From: Volvariella volvacea V23 | Taxonomy: Eukaryota > Basidiomycota > Agaricomycetes > Agaricales > Pluteaceae | NCBI GenBank assembly: GCA_000349905.1 | Contig: KB722749.1 | Coordinates: forward strand, 469,497-481,491 | Direction: 5' to 3' | Length of the DNA: 11,995 nt | Part shown: piece by piece, positions 1-8,801 of the stretch | How the letters are laid out: each line of letters opens with the position of its first letter | Position numbering within the stretch: position 1 is the first letter of the stretch | Notes under the pieces: model-generated | What the model was told of the DNA's origin: nothing | Database searches by the model: none | Seen by the model: the letters and a program-made list of their open reading frames with translations, nothing else | Program-made: the position numbers and the translations under genes

Positions 1-417
1 CCACGCTCCCAAGGATTGTCCGGACAGTCTGACAAATCGTCAACGTCACCAACGCCTGGATTACCTTCTACATCGGCTTGGGCTCGATCCCCGAAATTGT
101 CTGTCATGTCCGCGAGTTCGAGCGGTTCTCCCTCTACTTCGCCTACCGCCACTAGCCGGACCGGTGGGACTAGGAGTGCTAGCGGTGCAGCAAGGTCCGC
201 CGCTTCCCCTGGGGGAGCAGTGTATCATCGTCATCAATTAAACTCACCACGTGGATCTACGTACGCCTCGCCTTCAGCAACACCAGCGCGTGGAGGAGGT
301 TATGTGAGTACTTACACTCGCACTGCTTATAGCGGTGGTAATGAGGAGGATGACGACCTGAGATTTGCGATCGAGTTGAGTTTAGCTGAGGCTAGAAGTC
401 GTGGAGAGGATGTTTGA
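1..417 (+). CDS. 3' end of a gene for a Ser/Pro-rich protein with a C-terminal ubiquitin-interacting motif (partial)
   Basis: The frame is open from the first base of the window to a TGA at 415-417, giving the last 138 residues of a protein whose 5' part lies outside; no start can be chosen. Most of it is low-complexity sequence rich in Ser, Pro, Thr, Ala and Gly, typical of a disordered linker. The last 24 residues change character: an acidic run (NEEDDD) leads into LRFAIELSLAEARS, which fits the ubiquitin-interacting motif pattern of acidic residues, a hydrophobic, then Ala-x-x-x-Ser and a closing acidic residue. Proteins with such a helix usually bind ubiquitin in endosomal sorting, proteasome delivery or ubiquitin ligation. 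The catalytic or membrane-binding domain that would name this gene is not visible. A GTGAGT at 304 followed by an AG 29 nt later is too close to be an intron, and the frame is open across it. The coding call is fairly sure; the motif is good but rests on pattern only. Confidence 0.72.
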   Translation, partial: PRSQGLSGQSDKSSTSPTPGLPSTSAWARSPKLSVMSASSSGSPSTSPTATSRTGGTRSASGAARSAASPGGAVYHRHQLNSPRGSTYASPSATPARGGGYVSTYTRTAYSGGNEEDDDLRFAIELSLAEARSRGEDV

Positions 418-2120
418 CAACAAAGATGACGGGTGTCGAATATAGAACGTTGAATTGGAGAGTAGACTTAGTGTCTGGCATCGTTGAGCTTTTGTTTCCT
501 TTTTCTTCGCACTTGATATGAAATATGCGTTGATAGACTTTCATTCGTTCAATAGATGAAATATAGCGATATGTTGAGCTGCCCATCACTGGGCTCATCT
601 CGAGCTCTGCCTGACTGTCCCTCGATTACGGTGTCCTTCAAAGTTTCATCGAGCGCCAAAATCGCCCGACCTGCCTCCCTAGGCCGAGCAGATCGTACTA
701 GCACTTGTATGGCTTGCATCATACCGCGCCATAATACTGTTTCCTGGCGTTCACGTTAATCCAGCTGATCTATAGAGATCACCAGCTGCAGCTCACGTCA
801 TACATGTGGTTATGTGGGGACTTGCATGTTGCACTGTACGTACTGAAAGAACTGGAGTTGATTGGCGGTTTAGCCACCCACACAACCCAGCTCAATGAAC
901 GACCATACGTACTTACCTCCAGGCAAACCAAGTGGATAGCCTTGGAAGCAAAAAGACGAAATGAGAGCACAGGTTAGACTCGGTGTGCGGGGATGGGGGA
1001 CTCAAAGGTCGTCAATAGCCTCGACAATTTGTCTTCGTTTAACTAAACTTTCATTTCGCTAGAGCGTGCTTGGACGTAAAAAGCCCTGTGCAAGTAGTAT
1101 TGCAAGGGTCCAACCGGCCTCGAGCTCGAGGGGCTATACGTAGCCACAGGATAATGCACGGGCTTTTTGAATTCATTCGCAGAGAGAAGATCAAAAGATA
1201 AGGACTCGGAATCGGATAGCACTCCACTGTAGATGGTATGTTGGATGCCGATTCAAGCCAAGTGCAAGTCGCTCGGTATGTTAAAACCGTGTGTATATGC
1301 GCATTGGCACGAGTTTTGCACTTGCACGAGCAACGAGGTCTCTGTTCTTCGGCCGAGAGGTTGATGAAAAAAACGAAGTGGATGGACCCACCAAGGGCCT
1401 GCGAAGCTTGCCAGCGGCCAGGCAAGGTCAAGGAATGCCTTGAGAGAGAGGGCGGTGCAAGCTGATGAATAGCTCCAAAACGCAATACTCTGGGTCCTCA
1501 CGGCTAGAATCCGCGGCCACAAGATGCCCTTGTGCAATCAATAAGAATATGGGCGATGTCGTCGGCCTAGACACGTTTTTGATTTGTGCGTGCTGCGGGG
1601 GGAAATTCAAGTTTGAAAAACAGGCAAAACGCTATACCAGGCTTCCTTCGCGGCGCTTGAAGTGCAGAATGATTTGATAGCCCGGCGTGGGAGCTGGTTT
1701 CACGGATTGATTGTGGGAGCTATATCCTTGATTGGTGGCTTCAAGACGTCGGTTGATAAGCGTCCCTCGAGCCGCCATTGATACCCAATTATCCCGCCGA
1801 TGCATAGCCCCTAAGCTTGATCCGTTGGGGTCTTGATTGAGGGCCGGAGGGGCTCCATAATCGTGTTTGTTCAGAATTCCCTACCAAGACAGACTGGGCT
1901 GGTTCACGGTCAGTGTGGGACAGGGTAGAGACAGCCTGTTTGCTAAGGGTGTTGTTGTAAGCCTGGACCGAACGCGGTACACACGACCTCTGCATTCCAG
2001 CTTGACAGTCTCCGGTCATGGATCCCGCACTTGTCTCCATTGCGATGTTCCTGAAAATTCGCACAAAACACGGTCCCGTATTGTCCGAAGGAGCTCCATC
2101 CATTATACACAAATTATTCT
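418..2120. other. Gene-poor interval of 1.7 kb between the UIM gene and ARPC5
   Basis: This holds the 3' flank of the UIM gene and of ARPC5, which end towards each other. Several open frames of 60-144 codons occur on both strands, overlap one another, show no recognisable domain and are not joined by convincing splice sites, so I treat them as chance. A perfect 14-bp palindrome lies at 1118-1131. I see no terminal repeats, transposase remnant or RNA gene. The interval is long for a compact fungal genome, so decayed mobile DNA or a non-coding transcript is possible but not shown. Confidence 0.5.
1118..1131. repeat. Perfect 14-bp palindrome in the intergenic interval
   Basis: CCTCGAGCTCGAGG reads the same on both strands and stops matching one base further out on each side. 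It contains overlapping CTCGAG and GAGCTC palindromes. It could be a site for a dimeric regulator, but one copy of this size can arise by chance, and it is not close to a start codon. Confidence 0.35.
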
Positions 2121-3061
2121 TTATACAAGTCGTCTATCGGTCATGACTCTTACAATGCACCCGGTCCCAGCGACCTCGGTCAGCTAAGCCAAGGACTCAG
2201 CACAAGCACAGGTAGAGGGAGAATTACTCATACCTTTTCATGCCAACCGAGTAGTACGCTTCCGCTAATATCACCCCACCCAGGCATCGCCATCCCTTTG
2301 TAGATGTATTTCATCAACGTGTCTTGCTCGTCCTGAGACAATGCTTTTACAACATTTGAAATCTCAGCGGCCTTTGTCGTGTTCAGGATCGTCAAGAGGG
2401 TTTGCAGGGTAACCTCCTATACTTATTGATCGTTAGCTGACATCAACATCTCGGTAAATATATGATTGCGATAGTGAAGTCACAAAGTGTGGATAGAGTG
2501 CGTATTGGCATCGTCATTGCCTCAAAGGTCACCGTCGCTGCGATGACGGGTAATCCTTCAAAGTCGAGTAAACGCGTGTGAATATGAAGAGCCGCAATAC
2601 ACCCTCTTGGTTGTTCGATCATCGTATGGTGAATGAGGGAAAATAAAGAGAGGACATAAAGTGGATACAATGAAAAGTTACGTACCTTTGCTTCTTCAAC
2701 ATTTGGGCCATATGGAGGATTCTGTAGGACGATCGATAGTGCTCCCACAACATCACTCCTGGACGATGATACGAGGGTTGGGTGAATGAGGCGAATGTTC
2801 GCGTTCCGGTGCGATAGAATGGTGGCAATAACCAAGAAGGTAGGAAGTAAGGAGCGGTCCGAATTAATCTGTATGCTAAACGTTGAGAAAGGGCGCATTG
2901 TCGACGTACTTGTTCAGCGAACTGCGGACGGCTTGTTGCCGCTGTCGGGCTTCGTCTAGAGCTTCCGCTGGACTTCGAGGGTCGGCTTCAAAGAGCTCAG
3001 CCTCGTTGAGGTATTCCTCATCGTAGATGTCAATATCGATCTTGCGGAATGCTACATCCAT
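2121..3061 (-). CDS. ARPC5: Actin-related protein 2/3 complex subunit 5 (ARPC5, p16-Arc), four exons
   Basis: ARPC5 is the smallest structural subunit of the Arp2/3 complex, which nucleates branched actin filaments, in fungi mainly at endocytic actin patches. On the minus strand the exons are 3061-2910, 2758-2686, 2416-2234 and 2183-2121, with introns of 151, 269 and 50 nt, all GT..AG. The joined frame is 156 residues, against about 150 for the family. It starts MDVAFRKIDIDIYDEEYL, matching the acidic ARPC5 N-terminus, continues with ALSIVLQNPPYGPNV, then the signature DTLMKYIYKGMAMPGW and GSVLLGWHEK, and ends TGCIVRVMTDRRLV. Frame is kept across all junctions and exon 4 fills exactly the expected C-terminus. 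The second intron is unusually long but carries a CTAAC-type branch site 16-20 nt before its acceptor. The ATG at 3061 is the only one giving the family N-terminus. The gene is divergent from the Cys/His-rich gene and looks intact. Function and structure are very likely right. Confidence 0.96.
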
Positions 3062-3410
3062 GTTGCGAGTAGTGGGGAAGGGTGAAGTATATCTTGTTTG
3101 TGCCTGTTGGTCGTCATCCCACCGCTGACTGGCCTAAGCCGCTGGCAGAACCTCACCCAAGTCACCCGTTAACATGCTTGTACTTGCACGGTGGACAGGT
3201 CGTCGAGGTCGTCGAGCAGTCATATTTCGTATTACATTTGCGGACATGGTCAGAGGCTAAGGTGGTATTGCTGTGCCACTATTGACAAAGCCTGACTCAA
3301 GTCCCGGATAGGGACGCGACGCCGACCCCATTGCTCGGTTAAAAGTGCTTTACATGCATACCAGCATGAAAAGCAACATGGATAGTCCCTCCAACTCACT
3401 AGCCTTCACC
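3062..3410. promoter_or_regulatory. Divergent promoter region between ARPC5 and the Cys/His-rich gene
   Basis: About 350 bp separate the two divergent start codons, so this must carry both 5' leaders and core promoters. I see no clear TATA box. A direct repeat of GGTCGTCGA in two adjacent copies lies at 3198-3215. Earlier in-frame ATGs for the rightward gene at 3354, 3366 and 3378 fall here, so the leader could be shorter than drawn. Regulatory function is inferred from position only. Confidence 0.5.
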
Positions 3411-4507
3411 ATGTCGAACTCCGCTGCTTATGAGCTACCTAACAACTCAGGAGCTCGAGGTGAGGCACTTCGCGTCACGACAAGCTCGCTCATTACATCA
3501 CCCCCAACACAGGAGTGCCTTCAGAGCCCGTGCCAGGACCATCGGAGCCAGTTGTCGAAACTTACGCTGGCTTCCGAGCACGTACTAATGCCCAGGGGAA
3601 ACGGCAATTACAATGCCCCGATTGCTACGCCTGGATAGGACTGGGAGAGAGTCGAGGGTCGTTATACACGATGGACACGCACAGGAAAAATAATAAATGT
3701 CAAGTAAACCAAAGAAAGCTAGCTGCCAGCGCGAATGCCGGAGTTGTTCACGGAGCACCAGAGCTAACTGGACACACGGTTACTGGTGTTCCTTATCCAT
3801 GCGTTACACATGCTCCGCCCCCTCAAATCCCATCGGCGCCTTACTACCCGCAAGCGCCTTTGAACCTTCCCCATCAAAGAGCTTCCCCTCATTATCCATG
3901 CACCGGTATTGTCCTTCCCTGGAAGCCAGGTCAGGTGGCGGCGACTTACCCATGGCAACTCTTGATTGGGGAACAATCCGAAATGCCTTACTACATCTCT
4001 CGAGGCGAGAAGATGGGGGCCGAGATCTGGGTCAAGTCAAAGAAATGCGCCCAGCTCGTCATTCAAGACGGTGTTGCTTGCGCAGCTTGCACCGATATCC
4101 CTTACGAGCGGAAACATAGAGAGGCTGAAGAACGGGCGGTGAACGGAGCTTTGCCCCGAACACCATATCGTTACCTTAGTGTTGAACAGCTTCGCGGTGT
4201 GCTCTCTCGCCTCCAAGAAGATCACAACCGTCTGAAGCTCGAGGTAGGTTTCGAGGTTATCGACTGCAAACAAGTTTGACGCCCAAATTAGAATCTTAAT
4301 CTCAATCGCCTTGTTGAACGGTTATCTGCACTGGAACAGTTAATTAGTACAGCAGAATTGGATGCTCCTAAGGCTAACACGACAGATGAATCTGATGATG
4401 CCAGTACGCGAAGCATAAGCGAATTACAAAGCCGGGGTGTCACCCGGAAACGAAGAGCCACTGATAGTACTCGAGTCGATGATGGAAAGCGTAGTAGACC
4501 ATCCTAG
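3411..4507 (+). CDS. Cys/His-rich, coiled-coil protein with basic C-terminus; Agaricomycete family of unknown function
   Basis: The exons are 3411-3459, 3513-4243 and 4292-4507, with introns of 53 and 48 nt (GTGAGG..CAG, GTAGGT..TAG), giving 331 residues in frame. Cys51, Cys54, His73 and Cys79 form a C-x2-C...H-x5-C cluster like a BED-type or related zinc finger. A Pro-rich, probably flexible stretch follows (about 100-165). A second block has YPWQLL and KSKKCAQLVIQDGVACAACTD, with Cys195, Cys206 and Cys209. Residues 238-280 are a leucine-heptad coiled coil that the second intron interrupts cleanly. The tail has TRKRR and GKRSR, a likely bipartite nuclear signal. I remember similar YPWQL/Cys-rich/coiled-coil proteins as numerous in mushroom genomes, function unknown; DNA binding in the nucleus is inference. 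The start at 3411 was chosen for its CACCATG context; in-frame ATGs at 3354, 3366 and 3378 are alternatives. It ends 127 nt from the convergent DUF6533 gene. Confidence 0.82.
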
Positions 4508-4634
4508 TCCAAGTTCTCCAGGTAATTTTTGGTACATGGATTATCGTACCCTGCCAGCAGAGTAATGCACACCACCCACCACATTAATCTGCTCCCATAT
4601 GTTATTGTCCCTTCACCTGTATAAGCTCTGCATC

Positions 4635-6254
4635 CTATCGCCGTTCCTCATCGACTTGGTGGCTGCTAGTATACCTGCTGTCAGTTCCCATCTCGGAGTA
4701 TGTTGCATTGCTGCTTGAAGCATGGGCGTTCGCGTTGTTCGCAAACCGCAACGTGGATATCTTTGCAGGTTGGCTCGTGGCCATTCCGGGCGTTAATAAT
4801 GCGGGATCTCTCAAATTGAACATGAAGCGTGAGATCATCACGGAGGCCATGCTGGGGTGGTTTAATGTCACCATTGACCTGAACAAACAGTGGAGGAGGC
4901 TTACATGTTACTGAATGTAGTGCTGATGCCTTTCAGAGCGGTCTGTGAAGTAGAGATTAGATGAGAGGGAATTCAAAAACGCAAGAAATACCGACGGGAG
5001 CAATCTATTACAAGTGCATCTGGGGGTGAGAGATATTTTCCTTCGAGAGCATGCACCCTTACCACGAGAGTCAAGACGTTAGAGATATTCGCGGCTACAA
5101 TGATGCTACAGAAGATAGCCTGAGTGAGCTGCGCCGTATAGAGAACTTGAACTTACGCGATGTAAATCGATGCTAAATTATATCCATGTAATCTCGTCAA
5201 TGAGGATGCAATGAGTAAAGGCAATCAAGACTACGACAACCTACCGTCTCGAAGTATGATCTTAAACAACGATTCACCCTTCGGGACACCAGCTCCAAAA
5301 GCCTTTCTGAGGGTCAAAAGGTAAATCGTGCTGTCAAACACGAGCAGTGCCCCCCACGCAATGGCAAGATCTAGGGATGACACGCAACGCAGGTAAGCGG
5401 AAATTAACCAAGCGTGCACGCGAATATGAGGACGCTCACGTTGTCCTCTATTGTAACCCAGGCAGAAACAGGTAGTAAATCAGGGCGTGCTCCCCCCAAA
5501 ACGAACAGCGAGACGACTCAACTCCCTCTGAGTTAGAGATTCTATACAGCCGATTGGCGGCCAGTACTCCGCCTTGGGATCTTCAGGATGGCCCGCGGTC
5601 AATATTGACCACTAGTATGACCCATTACCATGAGCTTGAGTTAGTTTTTTGCACCCTGAAGCAAAAGTTGGATGAAGGCGATGCGTACGATGGCAACACC
5701 GATACCCGCAAAACCGATGCCCAGTAGGAGACCGAGGATCTTCTTGCTTCGTTCATATAAAGCATGCGTTCTCATAATAAGCAAAACTGAGATGCGTGGG
5801 CGAGAGCGTCAAGGTTACGATTGATTGCGTAACAGGTGCTCTGTTAACTTACCTCCAATGATAAGTTGGGCAGCAAGCGCATAGTACTGATGATATACAT
5901 GGTATGTGTGGCACCTGTGAGGGGCGTTATGTGTTTACGATATGATCCTGCATCGGTCAAAATAGGGAGTGACAAACGTCTAATACGTGTCAAGCGATTT
6001 ATCAGATAGTACCACACAAATTCTGCATCTTGAACACTTACGGTGACCCTTTCCTCTGGTGTCGTAAACGATGTCCAGAAGTATTCCATGAGCACTGGTA
6101 TGTGGGCTGCTAAAGCCCCATAACGATTCAAATAGAACAATAGTGTAGCCCATGAAAATGTTCTACTCCAGAATCGGTCTATTTCGAGCGGTAGCGTAAG
6201 GAGGTAGTCATAATAGAGTACGGCTAATTGTTGAAAGGGTACGTCAGGCGTCAT
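4635..6254 (-). CDS. DUF6533-family seven-helix membrane protein, multi-exon
   Basis: The first exon carries the DUF6533 signature YYDYLLTLPLEIDRFW, then FSWATLLFYLNRYGALAA. Later exons give CHTYHVYHQYYALAAQ, LLIMRTHALYERSKKILG, GCIESLTQRE, LAIAWGALLVFDSTIYLLTL, a helix ending in NISNVLTLV, and SNIMASVMISRFMFNLRD. Together these make about seven hydrophobic helices, like the GPCR-like layout of this Agaricomycete family, whose ligand and function are unknown. A frame-consistent model is 6254-6013, 5914-5853, 5786-5689, 5611-5515, 5370-5241, 5172-5157, 5119-5063, 4942-4905 and 4851-4635, about 318 residues. Five joins are ordinary. Three are uncertain: GTACTA at 6012 (a better GTAAGT at 6041 loses frame with the family exon), GTCTCG at 5514, and GTTGTC at 5240 (the better GTAGGT at 5244 breaks frame). 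The ATG at 6254 follows an in-frame stop by some 24 codons, but an extra 5' exon is possible. Either some exon edges are wrong or the gene is starting to decay. The family call is firm; the exact exons are not. Confidence 0.8.
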
Positions 6255-8531
6255 TGCGATTAAGTCGAGAGGTATTACACACTTATCGCAGAAAGAGCGT
6301 AAGAGTTCTTGACAGTTCTATTAAAGACCTGTTGATAGCGAGCTCTACTGCGGTATTCAGAAGAGAGCTCACGAATAGTTTAGGAAATCAGTATAGAGTT
6401 TTGTACCTTCCATGACGATAACGAACAGTGAAGGGGGGCCCGGAGCTCGAGGTGATGAGGGTCGAGGAGGACGGGGTAACAACCGCTATCTCATCGTCTC
6501 CAGGGATAAATAGCCTGAGACGAAAAATCAGCCAAAACATCGGGAACCCCGCTGCTTTTAGAATTTATATGCCCGTTTATCCATGATTGACATGAATCTT
6601 CTATTCAATGAGAATGCACCCTCATGATGTTTCTGACGATCAAGCGCATTTGCATGCATCCGTGAGAACCTAGGGAGAAGATGCTGTATTAAGCTGTGTA
6701 GATTGTCATGGGGCGCACCCTCGGTTGGGCTTCTTATGATGCATTTGAAAGGATTCGGGGTTAAACCCAGGGTGATCACGGCCAAGAAGCATATTCGAAG
6801 AGCTGTCCCACCAAGCACAACGGGCTAGATTCCCGCAGCCCTCATAATCATCTCAGTACGCAAATCCATGGGAATGTGGGAAGTATTACCATATGGGTCT
6901 CAGAGGGAATTAGCTCATGATGTGGGTGGCGATGGCTGCAGTGCGCGCTACAAGTTCCATTTCATTGGCCTGACAGCACTCAACTGGGGGTATGTCAGAT
7001 ACAAACGCGAAAACACCTTCCAAGTACGCCACGAAAAAGGCCGATCATGAGCTCATAGACACTACGAGGTTTTATTCGACTTGAAGACAGTTATTCGGCA
7101 TACTTCATAGGCAATCATGCATCCCCCAGGAAATCTTCAAAGTGATCACGATGAGCTACCATATACATTCCTGTACAATTACGCACCAAAATCAATGAGG
7201 CTTAAGAGTGGAGCTCAAGAAAATTGTATAATTGCTTTTGAGGGTCTTTGCAGTCTCCGTCGTACGTCCACCCTCTCGGCTTTTCATAGCAGAAAAAGCG
7301 ATGAATAATATACGAGTTTGATACGCTTGAGCTTAAACTGTGTTATATTTACTTTGCAGATATAGAAATCGCTGTCTTTTGTGTTAAATACACGATGCGT
7401 CCTCTGGGCCAAGATCCTATGTAGCCACGCCCTAGCTCTGCACATTGTATGTCTTGGAGCAGTATCGAAAGAAAGAACAATACTTACAGAAACCAACGTA
7501 TGGCAAATGACTTTCCTCCTTTCACTGTACCAACTATTACACCAGTTGTGCTGCGATTGCGATAAGGAGAGTGTCCAACCTTCTACATTGGGCTATGCAG
7601 CGTGATTGGTCGTTTCAGGTGGCTACTTGAGGATAGCCCTGAATTCGAAGATGAACTATGTCTACATGAAAAGGTTGTGCGTGACTTAGATGTTTTTTAT
7701 ATCCCCAATGAATACCTAGCCTGAGGGCTGAATGCAATATGTTAGCAACTGGCCATGGACAAAGGTCTCGTTGGGAGTGGCGTAAGTGCTGTCAAGCAAG
7801 GCAAAACAAATAGAGCACCTGGGCAGTAGCCACTCATTCTCGCTCTAGATTGTCAGTACTGTCCGTCACGGTAATATACTACATTTACTCTAACACAGCA
7901 CTCACCTGCCCGCCTGCTCGCTACAACCTGTGATAAAAACTATACAGCGTTTTCGTCTACATAAAATCCCACCCACTGATATGCATTCTCATCTGGAACA
8001 GAAGAATCAACCGCGAACGCTAAAATTGATCCCCATGCCTGCAATTCGGGCTCTTACCCACCCCTGAGTCCGCCATCCTGCTTGCATAGGTGTCATTTGT
8101 GCATCACGAGTGAGTACGCCTTCACCCTTCTTTTTATGATTTGTGTATGCAGTTAGTTCTTTCTTCTTCGCTACACGCTATGACGGTCACGGAACTGCAA
8201 AATGTTGTGATACTAAACAGTTAGAGTTTGTGCCACCCGACCCAAAGGCTAATAAGTGACAATTTCCCCATCTGTGTGTGAGGCATAGGAGTTCGTCGCA
8301 AGTGTCAAAGTTTTGCGTTGAAATTTCGGGCTAACTTGACTGACAGATGGTCAGACATAGGGAGAGTAGGTATACTGATTCCAGATTGAACTAAGGTGCA
8401 TCTCAAACTAACGTATGTACTCCCTCTCTGCTCCTATGTACTCAGCTTAAGAGGAGGCATTCTGTGATTTTTCAGGGTGGTTTGACAAAGAAGCGGCGAG
8501 AATGCGCGCAGGAACGACTGATACCTCCTAA
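6255..8531. other. Gene-poor interval of 2.3 kb between two divergent membrane-protein genes
   Basis: This must hold the upstream regions of the DUF6533 gene (leftward) and the large membrane-protein gene (rightward). Short open frames of 60-86 codons occur on both strands, for example 6558-6818 (-), 6868-7050 (+) and 7117-7308 (+), without any domain I recognise. One minus-strand stretch near 7310-7590 has coding-like sequence around a plausible 50-nt intron and is described among the findings. I see no terminal inverted repeats, long terminal repeats or tRNA gene. Eroded gene or transposon remnants are the likeliest content. Confidence 0.45.
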
Positions 8532-8801
8532 ATGGACTCAATAGCCGTCGCGTCCCTCACCGAAATTTTCGACTTGGCCAATGTAAGCGTTCCATTCTGT
8601 CAATCAGTTACTGCAGGGAACCCCTTCACAATGAATCGCTTTTTGGTTTAGCCCGATCGTTACACCCGGTCATATTCTTCCGGTAATAGTCAACCCATGC
8701 TCGTTCTCTCTTGGTTGACTATATTAAAGGTGTGCATGACAATTTATGACAGGCCACCATGTCTATACACTCGGGCTCCCAATCTCTCGGGACTGCGGTA
8801 A
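8532..8801 (+). CDS. Possible two-exon short reading frame upstream of, and overlapping, the large membrane-protein gene
   Basis: An ATG at 8532 opens MDSIAVASLTEIFDLAN, which ends at a GTAAGC donor (8583). After a 69-nt candidate intron ending TTTAG at 8651, phase 0 continues PDRYTRSYSSGNSQPMLVLS and then WLTILK. Amino-acid make-up and intron size look like real coding sequence. Read on without a further intron, the frame ends at TAA 8799-8801, about 67 codons in all, and runs past the ATG at 8759 in another frame. A GTGTGC after WLTILK could instead be a donor, but no downstream acceptor gives a sensible continuation. I do not recognise the family. It may be the stranded 5' part of a broken gene, an upstream reading frame controlling the membrane-protein gene, or an alternative 5' end. 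It is doubtful as an independent gene. Confidence 0.35.

Noticed and set aside
1259..1325. Inverted copies of CAAGTGCAA / TTGCACTTG, a possible hairpin or transposon end
   Set aside because: The match is only 9 bp, the loop is about 49 nt, and there is no flanking duplication.
1051..1485. Longest open frame in the left gene-poor interval (144 codons, minus)
   Set aside because: It has no domain or family-like motif, its composition is not coding-like, and other frames overlap it on both strands.
2443..2898. 151-codon minus-strand open frame across ARPC5
   Set aside because: It is intron 1, exon 2 and intron 2 read without splicing; only the exon 2 part is real ARPC5 sequence.
4879..4904. 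Apparent 26-nt ultra-short intron in the DUF6533 gene
   Set aside because: The same donor joined to the CCCCAG acceptor at 4852 gives a normal 53-nt intron and a better family match (SNIMASVMISRF).
4618..4914. Open plus-strand frame with coding-like composition (LLEAWAFALFANRNVDIF)
   Set aside because: It is the antisense shadow of the last DUF6533 exon, whose minus-strand frame ends in the conserved SRFMFNLRD motif.
5597..5610. Perfect 14-bp palindrome GGTCAATATTGACC
   Set aside because: It lies at the start of a DUF6533 exon in which every base is explained as coding; a regulatory role is not supported.
5915..5938. Apparent 24-nt intron (GTAAAC..CACAG) that restores frame in the DUF6533 gene
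   Set aside because: It is too short for a usual fungal intron; a 98-nt intron from 6012 to 5915 also keeps the frame, so a new intron class is not needed.
6910..6980. TAGCTCATGATGTGGG, similar to a tRNA A box
   Set aside because: No B box (GGTTCGANNCC-like) or cloverleaf pairing follows at the right distance.
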